Part shown: piece after piece, positions 45,039 to 57,879 of the stretch
Layout: every line of letters starts with the position of its first letter
Position numbering within the stretch: position 1 is the stretch's first letter
Assembly (NCBI GenBank): GCA_012845835.1
Contig: JABAKD010000002.1
Coordinates: 17,917,629 to 17,981,628, forward strand
Source of the DNA: Undaria pinnatifida
Taxonomy: Eukaryota; Sar; Phaeophyceae; Laminariales; Alariaceae
Direction: 5' to 3'
Length of the DNA: 64,000 nt
Notes under the pieces: generated by a model
Told to the model about the DNA's origin: nothing
Databases searched by the model: none
The model's input: the letters and a program-made list of their open reading frames with translations, nothing else
Position numbers and translations under genes: made by a program

Positions 45039-48000
45039 GCTGGCTGGCTGGCTGGCTGTCTGTATGTCTGTCTGTCCGTCTCTGTTTGTCTGTCTGTCTT
45101 CTGACTGTCTTTCTGTCTTTCTGTTTTTCGTCTGTGTCTGTCTTTGTCTAACCGTCTGTCTGTCTACGTGTCTGTCTCTTTGTCTATCTATTTGTCTGTC
45201 AAACCAAAAACTAACACAGTAACAAACACACAATAAAGAAGCACGTCCTCCCTCCCCCCCCCCCTCCCCCTTTCCGCCGCACGCGCTTTTCACCCAAACA
45301 ACGAAACACAGCCTCCGCCGGTGGCGCAATCGGCATATGTCTCAAACGCGAAGCACAGCAGGAGCAGCAGCCACCATTACCAAAGCGAGAGCAGCAAACG
45401 AAAGCCACGGCGAGGATAGCAGACCAGTAGCGACAGCAGCGGCAGCAGCAGCCAAAGCAAAAGCAGCGGCGGCAGTCAAGGCGGCAGCGGCGAAGGCAGC
45501 GGAGATAGCCGAGATGGACGCGGCGGCCGATGTTGCTTCTCGCGAGGAAAGCACGTACACGCTCGTGGTTAAGCAGAGCAAGGCTCTGGCGCCGGGCAGA
45601 CGGTTCGAGATCGTTTGTGGGAGCGACGTGGTCATCGGGCGGAGCCAACACCTCGCCGGAATCGTGGTCAAAGATGAGATGGTGAGGTGCCCCTTCCCGT
45701 CCCCCCCTGTTCTGTTACTCTACTCGTTCTGCTACAAATTATGTACGGCGGCGAGCTACTTGAACGGCGTTCACCCAAATGCAATGTCCGATGCCTCCCC
45801 CCCCTTCCCACCCCATGCCCGCCTCCCAAAGGTTGGAGGTGCCTCTGTTAGGCGTAGGAACGGTTCTCCGTCTCGTTCGGGATTCGTGGCCAATGGCCAA
45901 ATGACGAAGGCAGGCAATGATAGGGTACCCCCCCCCCCCCCTCTGGTATCGCCCCCGCCCCACGGCCTGCCCGTTATCCTCCTTGGGTGCAGGTCAGCAA
46001 GTCTCACCTAAGGATCGTGAATACTGCGGAGTCGGGCTTCCGCGTGAGCGACCTCGGGAGCAAGCACGGGGCCGTGATCACTAAGCCTGCTCCGACCAGC
46101 AACTCTGCCAATACTGTCACGGGCACCACCGCCGGACGGGCACCACCCACGGGGGTCGGAAGCGCGGCAGCCGCGTTGGCGGCGGGGACGGGTGGAGCAG
46201 AACGAGGACGGGGAGAGGGGGGGGAGGGAGAAGATGGGGGAGGAGGGTGGAGCAGAAGAGGAGGAGGAAGAGGAGGAGGAGGAGAAGGAGAAGGGTGGGG
46301 CGGGAGAGGAGGAGGAGGAGCAGGAGGAAGGGCGGGGGTGGGGGTGCGGACTAGACCCGAGGGGCTGGGAGGGAAAGACCCGCCGGTTACGAGCAACACC
46401 GGAGGCGCCTCGACGACGCCGACGCCGCCACCGCCGAAACAAAAATTCTTCCCGATCCCCATCCCTCGAGAGCCAGAGTGGGTGGCGGGGGCGCACGGGG
46501 ACCGCATTTCCCTCGGTAAGACTATCTTCGTGTTGGAGCGTGAAGGGGGACCGGAGCCGACCGAGCAAAGGCGTCGGAGGCCGGCGTCAGAGGCGGGGTC
46601 GAGGGCGGGAGCTGTAGCTGCAGCCGCAGCGGCAGCGACAGCGGCGGCAGAGGCGGTGGCGGCGGCGGACGCGGCGGCTGCAGTGGATGCAGCGGGGGTG
46701 GGGGCGCGGGCGGGGGCGGGGGTGAGGGCGACGAACCCGAGACCCGCGCGAGCGAAGAAAGCCCCCGCCATTATCTCGAAAGGGTTCACTGCCAACCCGA
46801 ATCTGGTGAGCTGTGGTTGTTGCCGAGGGATCGGGGCGTGTGAATGCGGCCTCTAGTTAGGGGGCGGGGGAGCGGTGGGGTGGGCGGGTGGTGGCCGTTT
46901 TTTGTAGTGTGTCTGTCTCTTCAGCTCTCATACATTGGGTATGACGTACATGCGGCGTGCGGAGTGTTTACACGCCACCGCAAGAATATTGGAAGATTGT
47001 TGCGAGGTTTTGTTGTAGGTTCGTTTCATCATCGGCTCGGCCCCTTACCATCGCTTTCGGTAAAATCAACTACCCTGTTTATGATGACGTATGTGTCCCG
47101 GCTTACGCACACCCACAAGTAGCCTGGTTTGTGGCGAAAGGCCTCTTCTGTACGAGGTATTATAGGTGTTTTCGCTCCTTTCCTTGTCCCCCACGACTGT
47201 CAACAAGAACAAACACAGCAGCAGCAGCGCCTCTACCAACGACTAAATCAAACCAAAAGCCGCGCGATCGCGAATGTACTTATTTTTACTACTGCAAGCA
47301 GTCGTTCACTGATATAATCATTGACCTACCCCCCCTCCCTTCCCCTCCCCTCCTCTCCACTCACCTCAGCTCCCTTCCCCTCTCCCACCCCCCCTCCTAG
47401 ATGGACGCGATTCGATCGGCCGAGGAGATGGAACGGGAGCGGAAGCGCACAGTGGCAGCGTCGAAGGCGGCAGCGGCGGCGGCGGCGGAATACCTCGTAG
47501 GCAGGAAAAGGTATACACTCAACGGACACTACAACGAAACAAAGGAAAACATGAAATATAAACTAAACGAATCCAAACCAAACCAAACCAAACCAAACTA
47601 AGCCGCTTGGATGACGTCCGATCTGACCCTCTGGCGAGAGCCGGGAAAGGAGGCGGGGGAGGGAAGGGAGTCTGCTGTGAGCTGGACCGAAGTGATAGCT
47701 CAACTTTCCTTTGGCGTCTTACTTAAGGCGCGTACTGAGTCATGCCACACTAGGGGTGCAGCAGATTCTAAAATTTTTCTGAGCTCTTAATATGAGGAGC
47801 TCAATATCTCGTCCGACGTATTACTTCGAAGACATTCTTTCGCGCAAGTCCGTCCAATATTGATATCCGCGAAATAGTCCTAAAACAAGCATGCTCGTAA
47901 AATGTATCATACTAGCCGATAGTTTCACGTTTCAGGCGCTCAACCGGTCAGGTACGTTTTAAGTCAATCCAACAACTGCAACCCCTACCTCACCGTGGGA

Positions 48001-49479
48001 TGACTCTGCTGGGGAAATTATCTTGGCAAGATATCGGAAATTGACCGATTATTTTCAGCGTACAACATTGCTTCGCCCCGATGATGCGTTTCCACTCCCC
48101 CGTTTTTTTGTGGTGTTTGCGAGAGCGAACGGGGCGATGTTTCTTGAACGAAGCGCTGAGAAGTCCCGGCGCCGCTAACCGCAAATCTCGCGCGCGGCGG
48201 CGCCGGCGGTGCACCTGGTATCACCTACAACGGGAGAGGGGGGGGCGAGCATGCGCAGCATCCGGCAGGGTGAATCGTGAAATTTGTTGGTGCTGGTGTT
48301 CGGGGTTTTCAAGTGCTTGCAAGCGATACCCCACCCTCGCCTGGTTGAAGAACGTTCGTTCATACACCGTGGAATTTATCAACATATCACACGCCGCATG
48401 CAACGTACCCGCACATGAATATTTTTTTGTTTTTACCCCCTGCCCATACCCTTACCCCCCCCCCCTCCTCCTCCCCCCCGACCCCTTATCTTCCCCCCCT
48501 CCTTCCCTGGAACCCAAGGACTCGTTCCGGTACCACCATCGTTGCACCGGCCTCATCAGGGCGATGGCCAGCGTCGATTGATCCTCGAACCGATCTTCGG
48601 ACCGTTCCTGGTGAGGGTGCTTCCGCTGTTCCGTCGGCAAGGTCGCCTGGAACGGTGGCGGCAGCAGCAGTCCCAGCATCGACGGCGGGGCAGCAGGCGC
48701 CCCTTGACGGCGCAGCGGCGGGATATCATGATTACGATGATGATGATCATCATGCCTCGGCGGTGGAAAACCGCGGTAACTTTGAGCATGTGTCAAAGGG
48801 AAGCATGCTCTTGAGGCGGATGGGCTGGACAGAGGGGCAGGGCTTGGGACGTCGCTCCGACGGGAAGCTTCAGCCGATGCAGGCGAGAGGGGCGTGTTTT
48901 TGTCTGTGTGTTGGTGTTGGTGGGGTATTGGATGGGTGTGGGGGGGGGATAGTGACGGTGGTGATAGACGTTGGTGGCTTTGTTGTTGTTGGCGGTGGTG
49001 GTGGTAGTGGTGGTGGTGGTGGTGGTGTTGGCGTTGGCGATGGTGTTGGTATTGTCTCTGTCGTTGCCGTCGTTGCTATTTTTGCTATCGCCGTAATCAT
49101 TACCAGTGTTGTCACGTTCATCCTTAATATTTATGTTTATTCTGTCATCGCAAGGTCGCTTCTTGCCCCCCCCCCCCCCCCCCCCCAGCCGCAAGCACTA
49201 ACCCCTGCCCCCCCTCGCTGTCCGACCACGCCTCAGGTGGAACGCCGAGGAGAACGCGCTGGGCTCGGGGCGGCGTCTGCGGCCGTCAGTAACAGCCCCT
49301 TCACCATAGGCACTGATGGCCGCATCACCAAGTGGGAGCAGATGCGCCGGAGATTCGCGGAGGTCCCGTCTGCGGGCCAGGGGTTTAGGGAGATGGGGCG
49401 GCGCGCCAGCGGGGCGGGAGTTAGGTGGCTAAAGGGGGCGGTGGAGGGGGGCGGGGGAGGAGAAGGGGCGACGAGCTGA
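42015..49479 (+). CDS. Ankyrin-FHA-G-patch protein (AGGF1-like), eight exons
   Basis: Exons: 42015-42149, 43364-43745, 44100-44889, 45312-45681, 45993-46805, 47401-47510, 48519-48882, 49237-49479; phases agree; 1068 residues. About three ankyrin repeats (118-205) contain GRTPLMEAAKQG, SALHYACYEG and GETALQAALANG. Gly-rich and acidic linkers and an Ala/Lys-rich helix follow. An FHA domain (about 520-595) is split by intron 4, with VIGR and then VSKSHLRI and DLGSKHG. HGDRISLGKTIFVLE follows, as in AGGF1. A G-patch (about 953-1000) reads SMLLRRMGWTEGQGLG and continues RGERAGLG after a GC-donor intron. FHA plus G-patch is the AGGF1 plan, tied to RNA and spliceosome work; FHA binds phosphothreonine. 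The N-terminal ankyrins are an addition and no OCRE repeat is seen. Exon 1 is the least certain part. Confidence 0.8.
42830..43300 (+). repeat. (CCTTAT/CCTTGT)n hexamer array in intron 1 of the ANK-FHA gene
   Basis: Degenerate tandem hexamers over about 470 bases, with a higher-order period: TTAGCGTTATCC and TTAACCCTCTCTTCG-type words recur three times or more. Frames through it are Leu/Ser or Lys/Asp repeats and not coding. Confidence 0.9.
44953..45200 (+). repeat. (CTGT)n tetramer array in intron 3 of the ANK-FHA gene
   Basis: Runs of TGTC units interrupted by GGCT units and T-rich variants. It lies between the GTGAGG donor at 44890 and the acceptor at 45311. Confidence 0.95.
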
Positions 49480-52400
49480 GAAGGAGGGGAGGGGGGGAGG
49501 GGGAGAGCGGGGAAAAGGGGGATCGAAGGAGGGAAGGCGGGGGAGGAGGGAGTTGTATAGGAGATTTTGCGTCATGCGGTGTTATTACATATAATTCCTG
49601 CGGTTTGCGGTGGCGCGGTGGTTTGAAGCGATTTTATTTTTTTATTGTACACGCAGGGGATGCTTTTTTTATAATGTTTGTTTAATGTTCTGTTTGTCTC
49701 AGGGGAGTGATGTGTTTTTTTGCCTCAACGCTCTGGGTTTTTGGTGTAGTTGGGAGGGCAAATGACGGCGTTTTTATCCGGGGGGGGCGGGAGGGGAAGA
49801 GGTTGTGCTTATACAGCTGCCATTGGTGGGTCCAGCCGCTCGGGCGTAAACTGGCATATTTTCAGAACAGAAGCGCGGTGATAACACTCGCGTTTTTGGG
49901 TGAGCACAGAGGCGTTCGATGGGTTGTTGCTGGCTGGAGCTTTTTTAGCGGAAGTAGCGGTTTGCCTGATTTCCTCATTGCGTCCACGGACGTTGACAAT
50001 GAGATGGGCGGGGAAGCCGATCCTGATCGTTGTGGCGGCTAGGAGGGGAAAGGGGAGGGGGTCGGACGCTGGTCATAATGTTGGTGGCGATGATGAGCGT
50101 GCTGAGGGTACCCATGTTTGTGGTGATGATGAATGACACTGACCAGGATGCTGACGGTGATGGTGATGATCGTGATGTTGACGATGATATGGTGACAAGA
50201 TCATGATGGAGCTTGACGGGTGATGATCTTGGTGATCATGATGTTGGCCGTGATGGTCATAATGATTTTGACGGTGATGATCATGATGATAATGAGATCG
50301 TGATGATGATCACTATCATGGAGATGAATGATAGCGATCACGGGGGCCGAAGTCTTGGTCGCGTTGCGTGGTGGACGGAGTCGCCGATCGGTTTGCATTT
50401 ACGCGACAGCGGTGCGTTTTTTGTTTTTGCTTTTTTTACGTGTCGTTTTCGTCAGCCTTATGACGGAAAATAGCAGCGTCGTACAGGTATCCTTTTTCGG
50501 TTTGGGAGTGTTGTCGCGTATCTTGCCGAGCGAGTGCCAGAGGTCGCTTCACGATCCGTGCTCTTTTCATAAACCGGCTCAGGGTCTACGGGCGCGAACG
50601 AATGCGTATTTATGGGTCATGACATACAAACTCCCATTGTTTTCCCGGCATAGTCCATAGGTAGGTGCGTACTGCAAAGTGCTGCTGCTGTGCTTGTCTC
50701 GGTAGCGTGTAAGATATGCTGTATATATATCTATGTGCGTCGCGGCGGGTACGATAGCATATTTTAAGGAAGACAGCCGAAACGGTGGACTTGAGAGCAC
50801 CAAACGAGTGCGTGTTGTAATGTGATTCCCTGCTTTCTGCTGGTCGAGGCTGGAATGAGTTGAGTGTAAAACCTCTGTAGGCATGTTCATGTGCGTCGCC
50901 GCAGGTACGGCAGTATTTTTTTTTTAAGAAGGCAGGAAGCCGAGAGGGCGTTCTTGAGGACGTGCGGTACGATAGTATTTTTTAAGGAAAAATTCGACAG
51001 GGCGTTCTTTCAAGGGCGTGCGGATCTCATGTGCATTGCTCTAAGATGGCTTCGGCTTCACGCTCATATTTTTTTCTTGTTACTGATCCTCGAGCGGATG
51101 GAGGAAACAAAAGCCATAAGAGCTCAGCACACTTGCACGTATTTGTCGTCGTGTCAATTCAACTCGGACTCTGATTCAACGATGTTGGCCCCCTGCTATG
51201 AATGCCTTCGGGACATGAAGAGCGAAAAATGACGGGAAAAAACTGACGACTACAGCATCGACCACACGAGCGAGCCTGGTTCGCTAGGGTAAGGGAGGTG
51301 TCGGCGCGTGCCCCGGTGGAGGTATTAAGCTACACCCTTTTTTGGCCAAAGCGTTTTCTGAATGACGGAGCTCCTGATTCCAAAATCGTCGGAATTTGGT
51401 TTTGCATTTTTAGATATTCTTCGTTGTTTTTGCCTAGGCCATGGGATGGTTGATCGGGTAGCAGTTTCATTTTCCCACCAGAGATCAAAGGTTTCGTACG
51501 TGGTAATCAGACATGGCACTTCCAGTTCCCTGTATTCTGCTGTACCCACCTTGCTTTTGTGCTACCCGACGCCGTATCCTTCTCTCTCCCAAAATGGCAG
51601 CTCACCCCAACCAACTCGCTCTCTATCGTACTAGCTAATAAACACGTCTTCCAAATAAAATTAAGATCTATTTCCCGCTCCACAAACCCCAGATTACCTT
51701 TGTTCAACCTTGCACCTTTTGACACATACTACGATAGAGGTTCACCCGTCATTTTCCAAGGCTCTTGACCTATTGAGGGGCTCAATACTATCAATAGCAT
51801 GCCTCGCCCGAAAAACGATTTTGGGGGAAAAAAACCAAAAGAGTGCAATCCGATGAAGAGATCCGTCGCCTTGGTATACAAGGGTGACGATTTTGAAAAA
51901 TAAGAACGCCATTTCGGCCATTTTGGGGCCAAGGAGGGTTAAGAAGCCCCGTCATTCAGAAGAAAAAAATAGCCGTAAGAGTGCTGCCTCTCTTTGTAAA
52001 ACGCGTCACCTTTGGGGAGAGGTGTACAGCTCAAGCGAGGAAGCAGCAGCCTCAGAAAAAGAATCGGTTCACCTGTACCGTGCTACTAATAGTACGCATC
52101 TGGTCCCAAACCGCAATGTAACGAGCAGCACGGTGATACTCGTGCCTCTCCACGTTCTTCCGAGACGCTTGATAGCATCGATAGAGGCGCATTTTTCACG
52201 TCGCGATGCCTGGGCCTCAAAGGGTGAAGAGTACGTAGTTGGGCGGCGACGTAAAAGCCACCTGGCTAATTGAAAAACGCCACACGTCGAGCCACAAATG
52301 CGCGAGTCAAACACAAAACACGCAATCAGACACCGGGTTAGGGGCACACATCGTGGGCTTGGTCTCCCCCCCCCTCATGCTCTGCAGTGCAGCGGCAGCT

Positions 52401-53117
52401 TGCTTTTTCTACACGCGTGCACAGGATAAGACGAAAGGTTCAGAGAGGTGAGGCGGTGTAAAGCTTCTGTTTAGGTTAACGCAAGACTGTTTCACTGGAG
52501 GGTAAAACGGCGGTTGATTCTAAAACCAATCCTTTTTCTAAGCTACGTATATATGCTACCTGTAGTTTGACGATAGATCACGCGAACGAACGACGATCGC
52601 GCTTGCTTCTTATCTATGGTATGCATGCCCCCCACTGCCTGTAACGATAGACCACGCAAACGAAAGACGGCCACGCCTGCTACGTATTCAGGGGTACCCT
52701 CTTCCCTATTATACCTTACCCTCCCCCCACGCCGGCGCCTTCGTACACATCGGCGAAAAGGTCTTCATACATAAATAGCGAAACACCAGATCTCCCGAGA
52801 GCAATTTCCGCCAAGACACGCATCACGCGCACGCCACCCGCCGACCCCCACCTCCGCTCCCGCTTCCACCCCCGCCCTCCCCTCTGCCTACTCTTCCCCA
52901 CCGCCAACCCTATCCTCATCTTCATCTCCACCTCCGTCCCCACCCACCCCAATCGCTCTGCAAACACCGCATAACAGGCGCGTACACAAGGACCTCTCAT
53001 CCGTGATGACCACAAAAAACAAGACACAATGGCCACGGAAAAACAAGATGCCATGGTGACTAAAAAACAAGAAAAATATCAAAACGTCTCCGCGTCACAC
53101 GGTGCCGCCCAAAAGCG
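49480..53117. other. Convergent spacer without a recognised gene
   Basis: This 3.6 kb lies between the ends of the ANK-FHA gene and the kinase fusion gene. It holds a GAT/GTGAT-rich tract (50050-50340). Three diverged copies of a roughly 100-base segment starting GTGCGTCGC lie at about 50735, 50893 and, shortened, 50960. AT-richer sequence follows at 51300-52000. Short frames (for example 51362-51634, 51884-52273 and 52347-52069 minus) show no family signature. Confidence 0.55.
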
Positions 53118-56100
53118 TCACCGCCACGATGATGGCGAAGTGTGGCAGTGGACGCACTTCCACCCCCCTTCCCGCATCTCCCACACCCTCGTCTCCTGCA
53201 CCATGCCGGTACCACTAGCACTAACACTAACACTACCACCACCGTTACCACTAGCGCCGCTGCTGGCACTGCTGCTAGCGCTGCCGTCGTCGCCGTGTGC
53301 GCGCCCTGGGCCCCTCTGCGGTCGTTCGCATGAGGTCACCGCCGCCCCACCGTTTAACATACGCACGGTTGATCTCGGCAGGGGCACGCCTCCGGGGGAA
53401 GGTGTTCCAGAAGAAGGCGATGTTTTACTGGTGCCGCTGTTTTTGCTGCTCCCGGTGGTGGTGGTGGTGGCGGTAGTGGAGGTGTCGGTGGAGATAGCGG
53501 TGAGATCCTCCCCGATAATTTCGGTCATGTCTGACGTACACATCTGTGGGTACGCAAAAAATGAGAGGCGGAAACGCGCGGGGAAGGGCGAGAAGAGCAA
53601 ATACGTTGAGCTGCAGTATAGGTCCCTCTATAGTGCTGATTGCCCGCAATATTGCCTTTGAAATCGCTTAGCACAGATGGGAACAATCAGTAGTGGCAGC
53701 ATGTGGGGTAGTGCCGGTTACCGCTATAATGCCGGTATTTCCCTCTATAGTGCACATACCGGCACTATAGAGGGACCATATTGGGGTATCGTGTTGGTAA
53801 ACCCTTGACTTGTGGTGGCACACGTTTGTACGACAACAGGCTGCCTTCTTCGCGACAGAAAGCGAGTTGATTGTGCAATGCGTGCAACGATTGGAGGAAC
53901 AAACTCGTACACAATCTCGCCGCACGTTTCATTTATCCCAGAGCCAAAAACAGATAGCCGCATACTCGCGCGTGCGCAGTGACTTCGCATCACCTAGTCG
54001 TGTATGGGGCTCAAAGCCCATCATCCCATAGAGAGCACAGCGGCGACCCGGACAACGAGGCGACGAGACGACGTCATTGGATTAGCTCGGCCGAAAGGCT
54101 ACAACTAGGGAGAAGACCTCGTTTTGTGCCAAATACACCGGCTGGAGGATTAATCCACCCATCACCGATAAGGGTGCGCAACCTGCGCCGGCAACCAGAC
54201 AATGTATCCAACCATTGAGAACAACCAACCCACTAATAAACATTTTGGCCAGTCAAACTAGCCAACTATCCCTGACCAACCGATCAAAACAAACCACCAC
54301 CGAAACAACCGACACAACAATAATGTCAAACAGTCTTAACAAATGGCCAACCTCGTTATACTAACCAACTCATCAAGCCAACCAGTCAACCAGCCAGTCA
54401 ACCAACCAACCAATCAATCAACTAAGTAACCAAGAAACGAACGTGCAACCCAACCTACAAAACCCACCAACCAACCAACCATAGTTATTTCCGACCCCAT
54501 TCCGATCCCAAACTCCGATATACACATGCCTGATTATCTGTACGTACAACAACCCGCGATTCGCCGGGTACTTCATCGTACGGAGGTCGTAGCTTCGTCT
54601 ACAGGCAAATCTATATTTTCGTGGCTTTACAGTTCACGCAACCAACAAACTGACCCACCAAGCACCCAAGCATCCGACCAACGAACTAAACAACCACTAA
54701 ACCCACCCAACAAGACCCACCCAACCAATCAACAAACCAGCCGAGTTTAATTGACACGACACATACGTGGAAGTGTGGTTAGCTCACGCTTCAGGTATGC
54801 CCATTCGCCGGAGGACTAAACAACAATCACAAGTTAACCTCAACCAACCAACTAACCAACGTGCGCCCACCTCAGCGTACGCCTCCATGTCGCCCGTAGA
54901 GATCGCCTCCGCCGCCATTTGGTGCGCGTCCAAGACCTCCTTCTCGTGCGCCGGCTTGAGCCCCAACAGCACGTCCTGGAAGACAGAGCGCACGTCTTGG
55001 TTGCCGTCCACGCGGGCAACCATGCCCTCGCGCTCGAACACATCAACAACCTGCCAAGGCAGAAAAAAAAAGCGGAAGAGAAAAAAACAAAAACACGAAA
55101 GCAGTGCGTACCATTGTTCAATTCGATCGGGTGTATACGGAGTGCGTTGAATGTATACTATGATACGTGGTGAGGCTTTATAGGGCCCTGTCTACAATAT
55201 AAGTTCATGTCATGTGATCGTAGGTTTAGGAGTTTTCAGAAGCTTCCCCGGGTATTCTTTGGGCTTACGCATATATGATACCATGGTTAGCGCCAAAACA
55301 ACTGTGCGACTTCAACATCGCAACGGACAGCCTGACACAAAAACAGGTCACAAATATATTCCACTTGGTAATACAGTAAACTGTTGTAGCAGCGCGTACC
55401 CGTTATGGTGAAAAGCAGTTGGAATTAGACTAGCAAAAATAAGCAGGCGTTGGAAGGGTTACGGGTGCCGATGGAAGATGTCGCAACGCATCTCGCAAAA
55501 AATACCACTGCTCGTAGACTACTCGTAAACAAAAACACAAAACACACACACCCTACGAAACCTGAGCGCCAAGGCCAACATCGCAGCGCAGCGCAACCGA
55601 CCACCTTCCCTAGGGAAAGCGTAAGCATAGCACGTATTTACTCATGTCCACCGGATGAAGGCAAACGTACCGGGGGAAGGAAGGGACGGCACCTGTACCC
55701 CACCGTTTGTCCAGAAGGCCGTCGATGGTAAAAACACCCACGAGTCGAGCCGGGAAAAAAAAACAACGATTCTTTTTTCTCGATGTTAACCCCCTCAGAA
55801 CGCACCCACAACTTGGAATTAAAGTGGAGAAAAAAATGTAGTGTCACAAAATTAGTTGGTAACAATAAACCAGTACACACCTCAATTTGGCAGCATGAGT
55901 AAAGCTAAACACACCCTTGTAATTCTCAGACGAAAAAATGTGACCAGGAATAAAGGGGCAGGGTCACTGACCGGAAGGGTTGTTTCGACGAACGTGTCCA
56001 AACGCCTGTTCGCGGTTGCCAAGTTGTCGTCCGTTCGCCCGCTGCTCAACCCCCTCGACAGCAGCCGCTCTCTAAGCACGTCTGCGGGGCAGTCCAAGAA

Positions 56101-57879
56101 CAAAACGCGCCGCACGTCTGCAACTTCTCTCATCAAGGAGTCCCAGCCCTGTATCCGCAGCAGGACCGGCAGCACCACCACAGCAGGAGGTGAAGCAGCA
56201 GCAGCAGCAGCAGCAGATGCATTTTAAGAGAGTGACGATAGTAAGAGAAAGGGCGAGGGAGGGAGGGGGGGCGAAGGCGGAGGCGGCGGTGGGGGGGGGG
56301 GGGGAGGGGGAGTGGGCCGGGGGGGGAGGGGGAGGGGGGGCATTGAGTCTGGGGTTGTTTGGGGGAAGGGGGGGGGGAGGGGGGGGATGGTGATGATTAA
56401 ATCGTGCCGAAACAGAGTGTGTGCAATGGCGGAAGGTGTATGGATGTGTGTTGAATTGCATGCATGACGCTCCGCCGGCACGCGCGGAATAAAACACAAG
56501 AGCACCAGCGCCAGCACCAGCACCAGCACCAGCACCAGCACCAGCACCAGCACCACCAGCACCACCAACACCACCAACACCAACACCGCCGCCGCCGGTC
56601 CGGTACCACCATATATACCAACACCACCAACAAGAACAAGAACAAGAACTTCACATTCAACAACGTTTCCGTTTTGAGCTTCTTCATGTTCGTTTTCATG
56701 GTTGTTCTTGTGTCATCTCTTGCCTGGAGGTTGTCCGCGTTCCGCGGAAAACCGTCGATAAGGAACCTTGAGGCAGGGCCACACTTTTCCATCGCCGTCT
56801 TCAACAAGCCAAGGCTGATTGCCACTGGGACGATGCGGCCGTCACGGATGTATTCGTCGATGAGCTGGCCATTACTAGAACCGCTCTCACGCTCCTCCCG
56901 CAGCAGCTCCCCCGCGGACAGGTGAACGTAGCTGGTTCGTTTCGGCGTGTTTTTCGAGGCAACACGCAAAGCCCGTCGCAACAAAACGGGGACGGGTTGG
57001 GCGAAGGGGGGTGGCGGGAGGAGGGAGAAGAGGGGGTGCGCGCGCGTGCGGGGGGGGGGGGGGGGGGTAGCCCGGGTGTCCGTTTAACGTTTTTTTTCCC
57101 GGTACATGCTGTGTACGCGACGGAGGTGTCGGAGGTCGATGCCATGCGGCTGGCGTTATGGTTTCGCTTTCGCAACAACACAGCACCACCACACGATATA
57201 CGACACCACACCAAACCACACCACACCAAACCACACCACACCCATGCCACACCGGCAACACAAAAACAGTGCACGCACACGCCGGCCATGAGGTCTCTCA
57301 CCCATACTCCTTCGCAAGCCTCTCGCACTGCGTTCCTTTCCCCGAGCCCGGCCCTCCAAGCACAAAGATGACGGGCGACAGCCTTCCCTCCACAGCAGCA
57401 CCACCACCAACAACAGTAGGAGTGGCAGCAGCAGCACCGCCAACGTCAGCAGCAGCAGCACCACCCGAAAGCGCTACGGACGGCGCGTGGTAAGACCAAC
57501 CGCGCTTCCCAGTCCACCTGCCCGACCTCGGCGGCGACCCTGAGCCCCGCGGGGTCTCTGCTGCGGTGCCTCGAGGAGACGACAGCAGCGCTGCGGCAAT
57601 GATAGCTGTAGTTGTTGCACCCCGAGGAGAGCGGCGGAGCCAGGGAGAGACGGTGCGGCGTTCGCCACCGCATAATGATACGGCGGCAGCGGTGGCGGGA
57701 TCTAGCTTGTTGCCACCGCCACGGGGTTGCTGCTGCTGTAGTAGCGCTGTGCCCGAGAGGAAGCAGCAGGGAGAGCCGGTGTAGGGGGTGGTCCTGGCTG
57801 CTGCTATTGCTGCTGCTGCTCGCTGGGAAAGTTGCAGCAGGGAAAGGCCGGACCTGTGAGTTAGCGGCGAAGGCAGCAT
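53118..57879 (-). CDS. UMP/CMP-type kinase fused to a CaMKII-association-like domain, five exons
   Basis: Exons on minus: 57879-57302, 56931-56724, 56148-55972, 55050-54871, 53543-53118; phases agree; 522 residues. An Ala/Ser/Arg-rich leader of about 165 residues suggests an organelle presequence. The kinase has the P-loop GGPGSGKGT (175-183), [13 protein letters not shown] (from 194), FLIDGFPRN (249-257) and [11 protein letters not shown] (294-304). This is the UMP/CMP and short adenylate kinase pattern that transfers phosphate from ATP to a nucleoside monophosphate. Exons 4-5 add [12 protein letters not shown], then [23 protein letters not shown] and a short tail, the plan of the CaMKII-association/SnoaL-like fold. 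A Ser/Thr/Gly/Pro-rich stretch replaces the middle of that fold. Intron 2 has a GC donor (CAG|GCAAGA). Kinase confidence is high, second domain moderate. Confidence 0.85.
53614..53783. mobile_element. Second MITE, pogo/mariner-like
   Basis: A 170-base element bounded by imperfect inverted repeats: CAGTATAGGTCCCTCTATAG on the left and, on the right, the complement of CAATATGGTCCCTCTATAGT. An inner palindrome (CCCTCTATAGTGC / GCACTATAGAGGG) sits at the right end. Words resemble the MITE at 15783 (CTATATAGTGCGGG). No clear target duplication is seen. Intron 4 of the kinase gene. Confidence 0.7.
54230..54480. repeat. CCAAC-rich stretch in intron 4 of the kinase gene
   Basis: Many CCAAC, CAACCA and ACCAACC words, similar again at 54640-54740 and 54835-54860. 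Simple-sequence drift; no coding capacity. Confidence 0.7.
56280..56395. repeat. G-rich tract in intron 2 of the kinase gene
   Basis: Poly-G with GGA and GGGGA words on plus, hence a C-rich tract on the coding strand between the donor at 56723 and the acceptor at 56149. A CAGCAC repeat (56502-56587) lies in the same intron. Confidence 0.9.

Noticed and set aside
44970-45060. CRISPR-like or regularly spaced repeat
   Set aside because: It is a contiguous tetranucleotide microsatellite with no spacers, in a eukaryotic intron.
46925-47040. Possible extra exon in intron 5 of the ANK-FHA gene (LSYIGYDVHAACGVF)
   Set aside because: A usable acceptor exists, but no good donor keeps phase, and exon 5 joins 47401 in phase without it.
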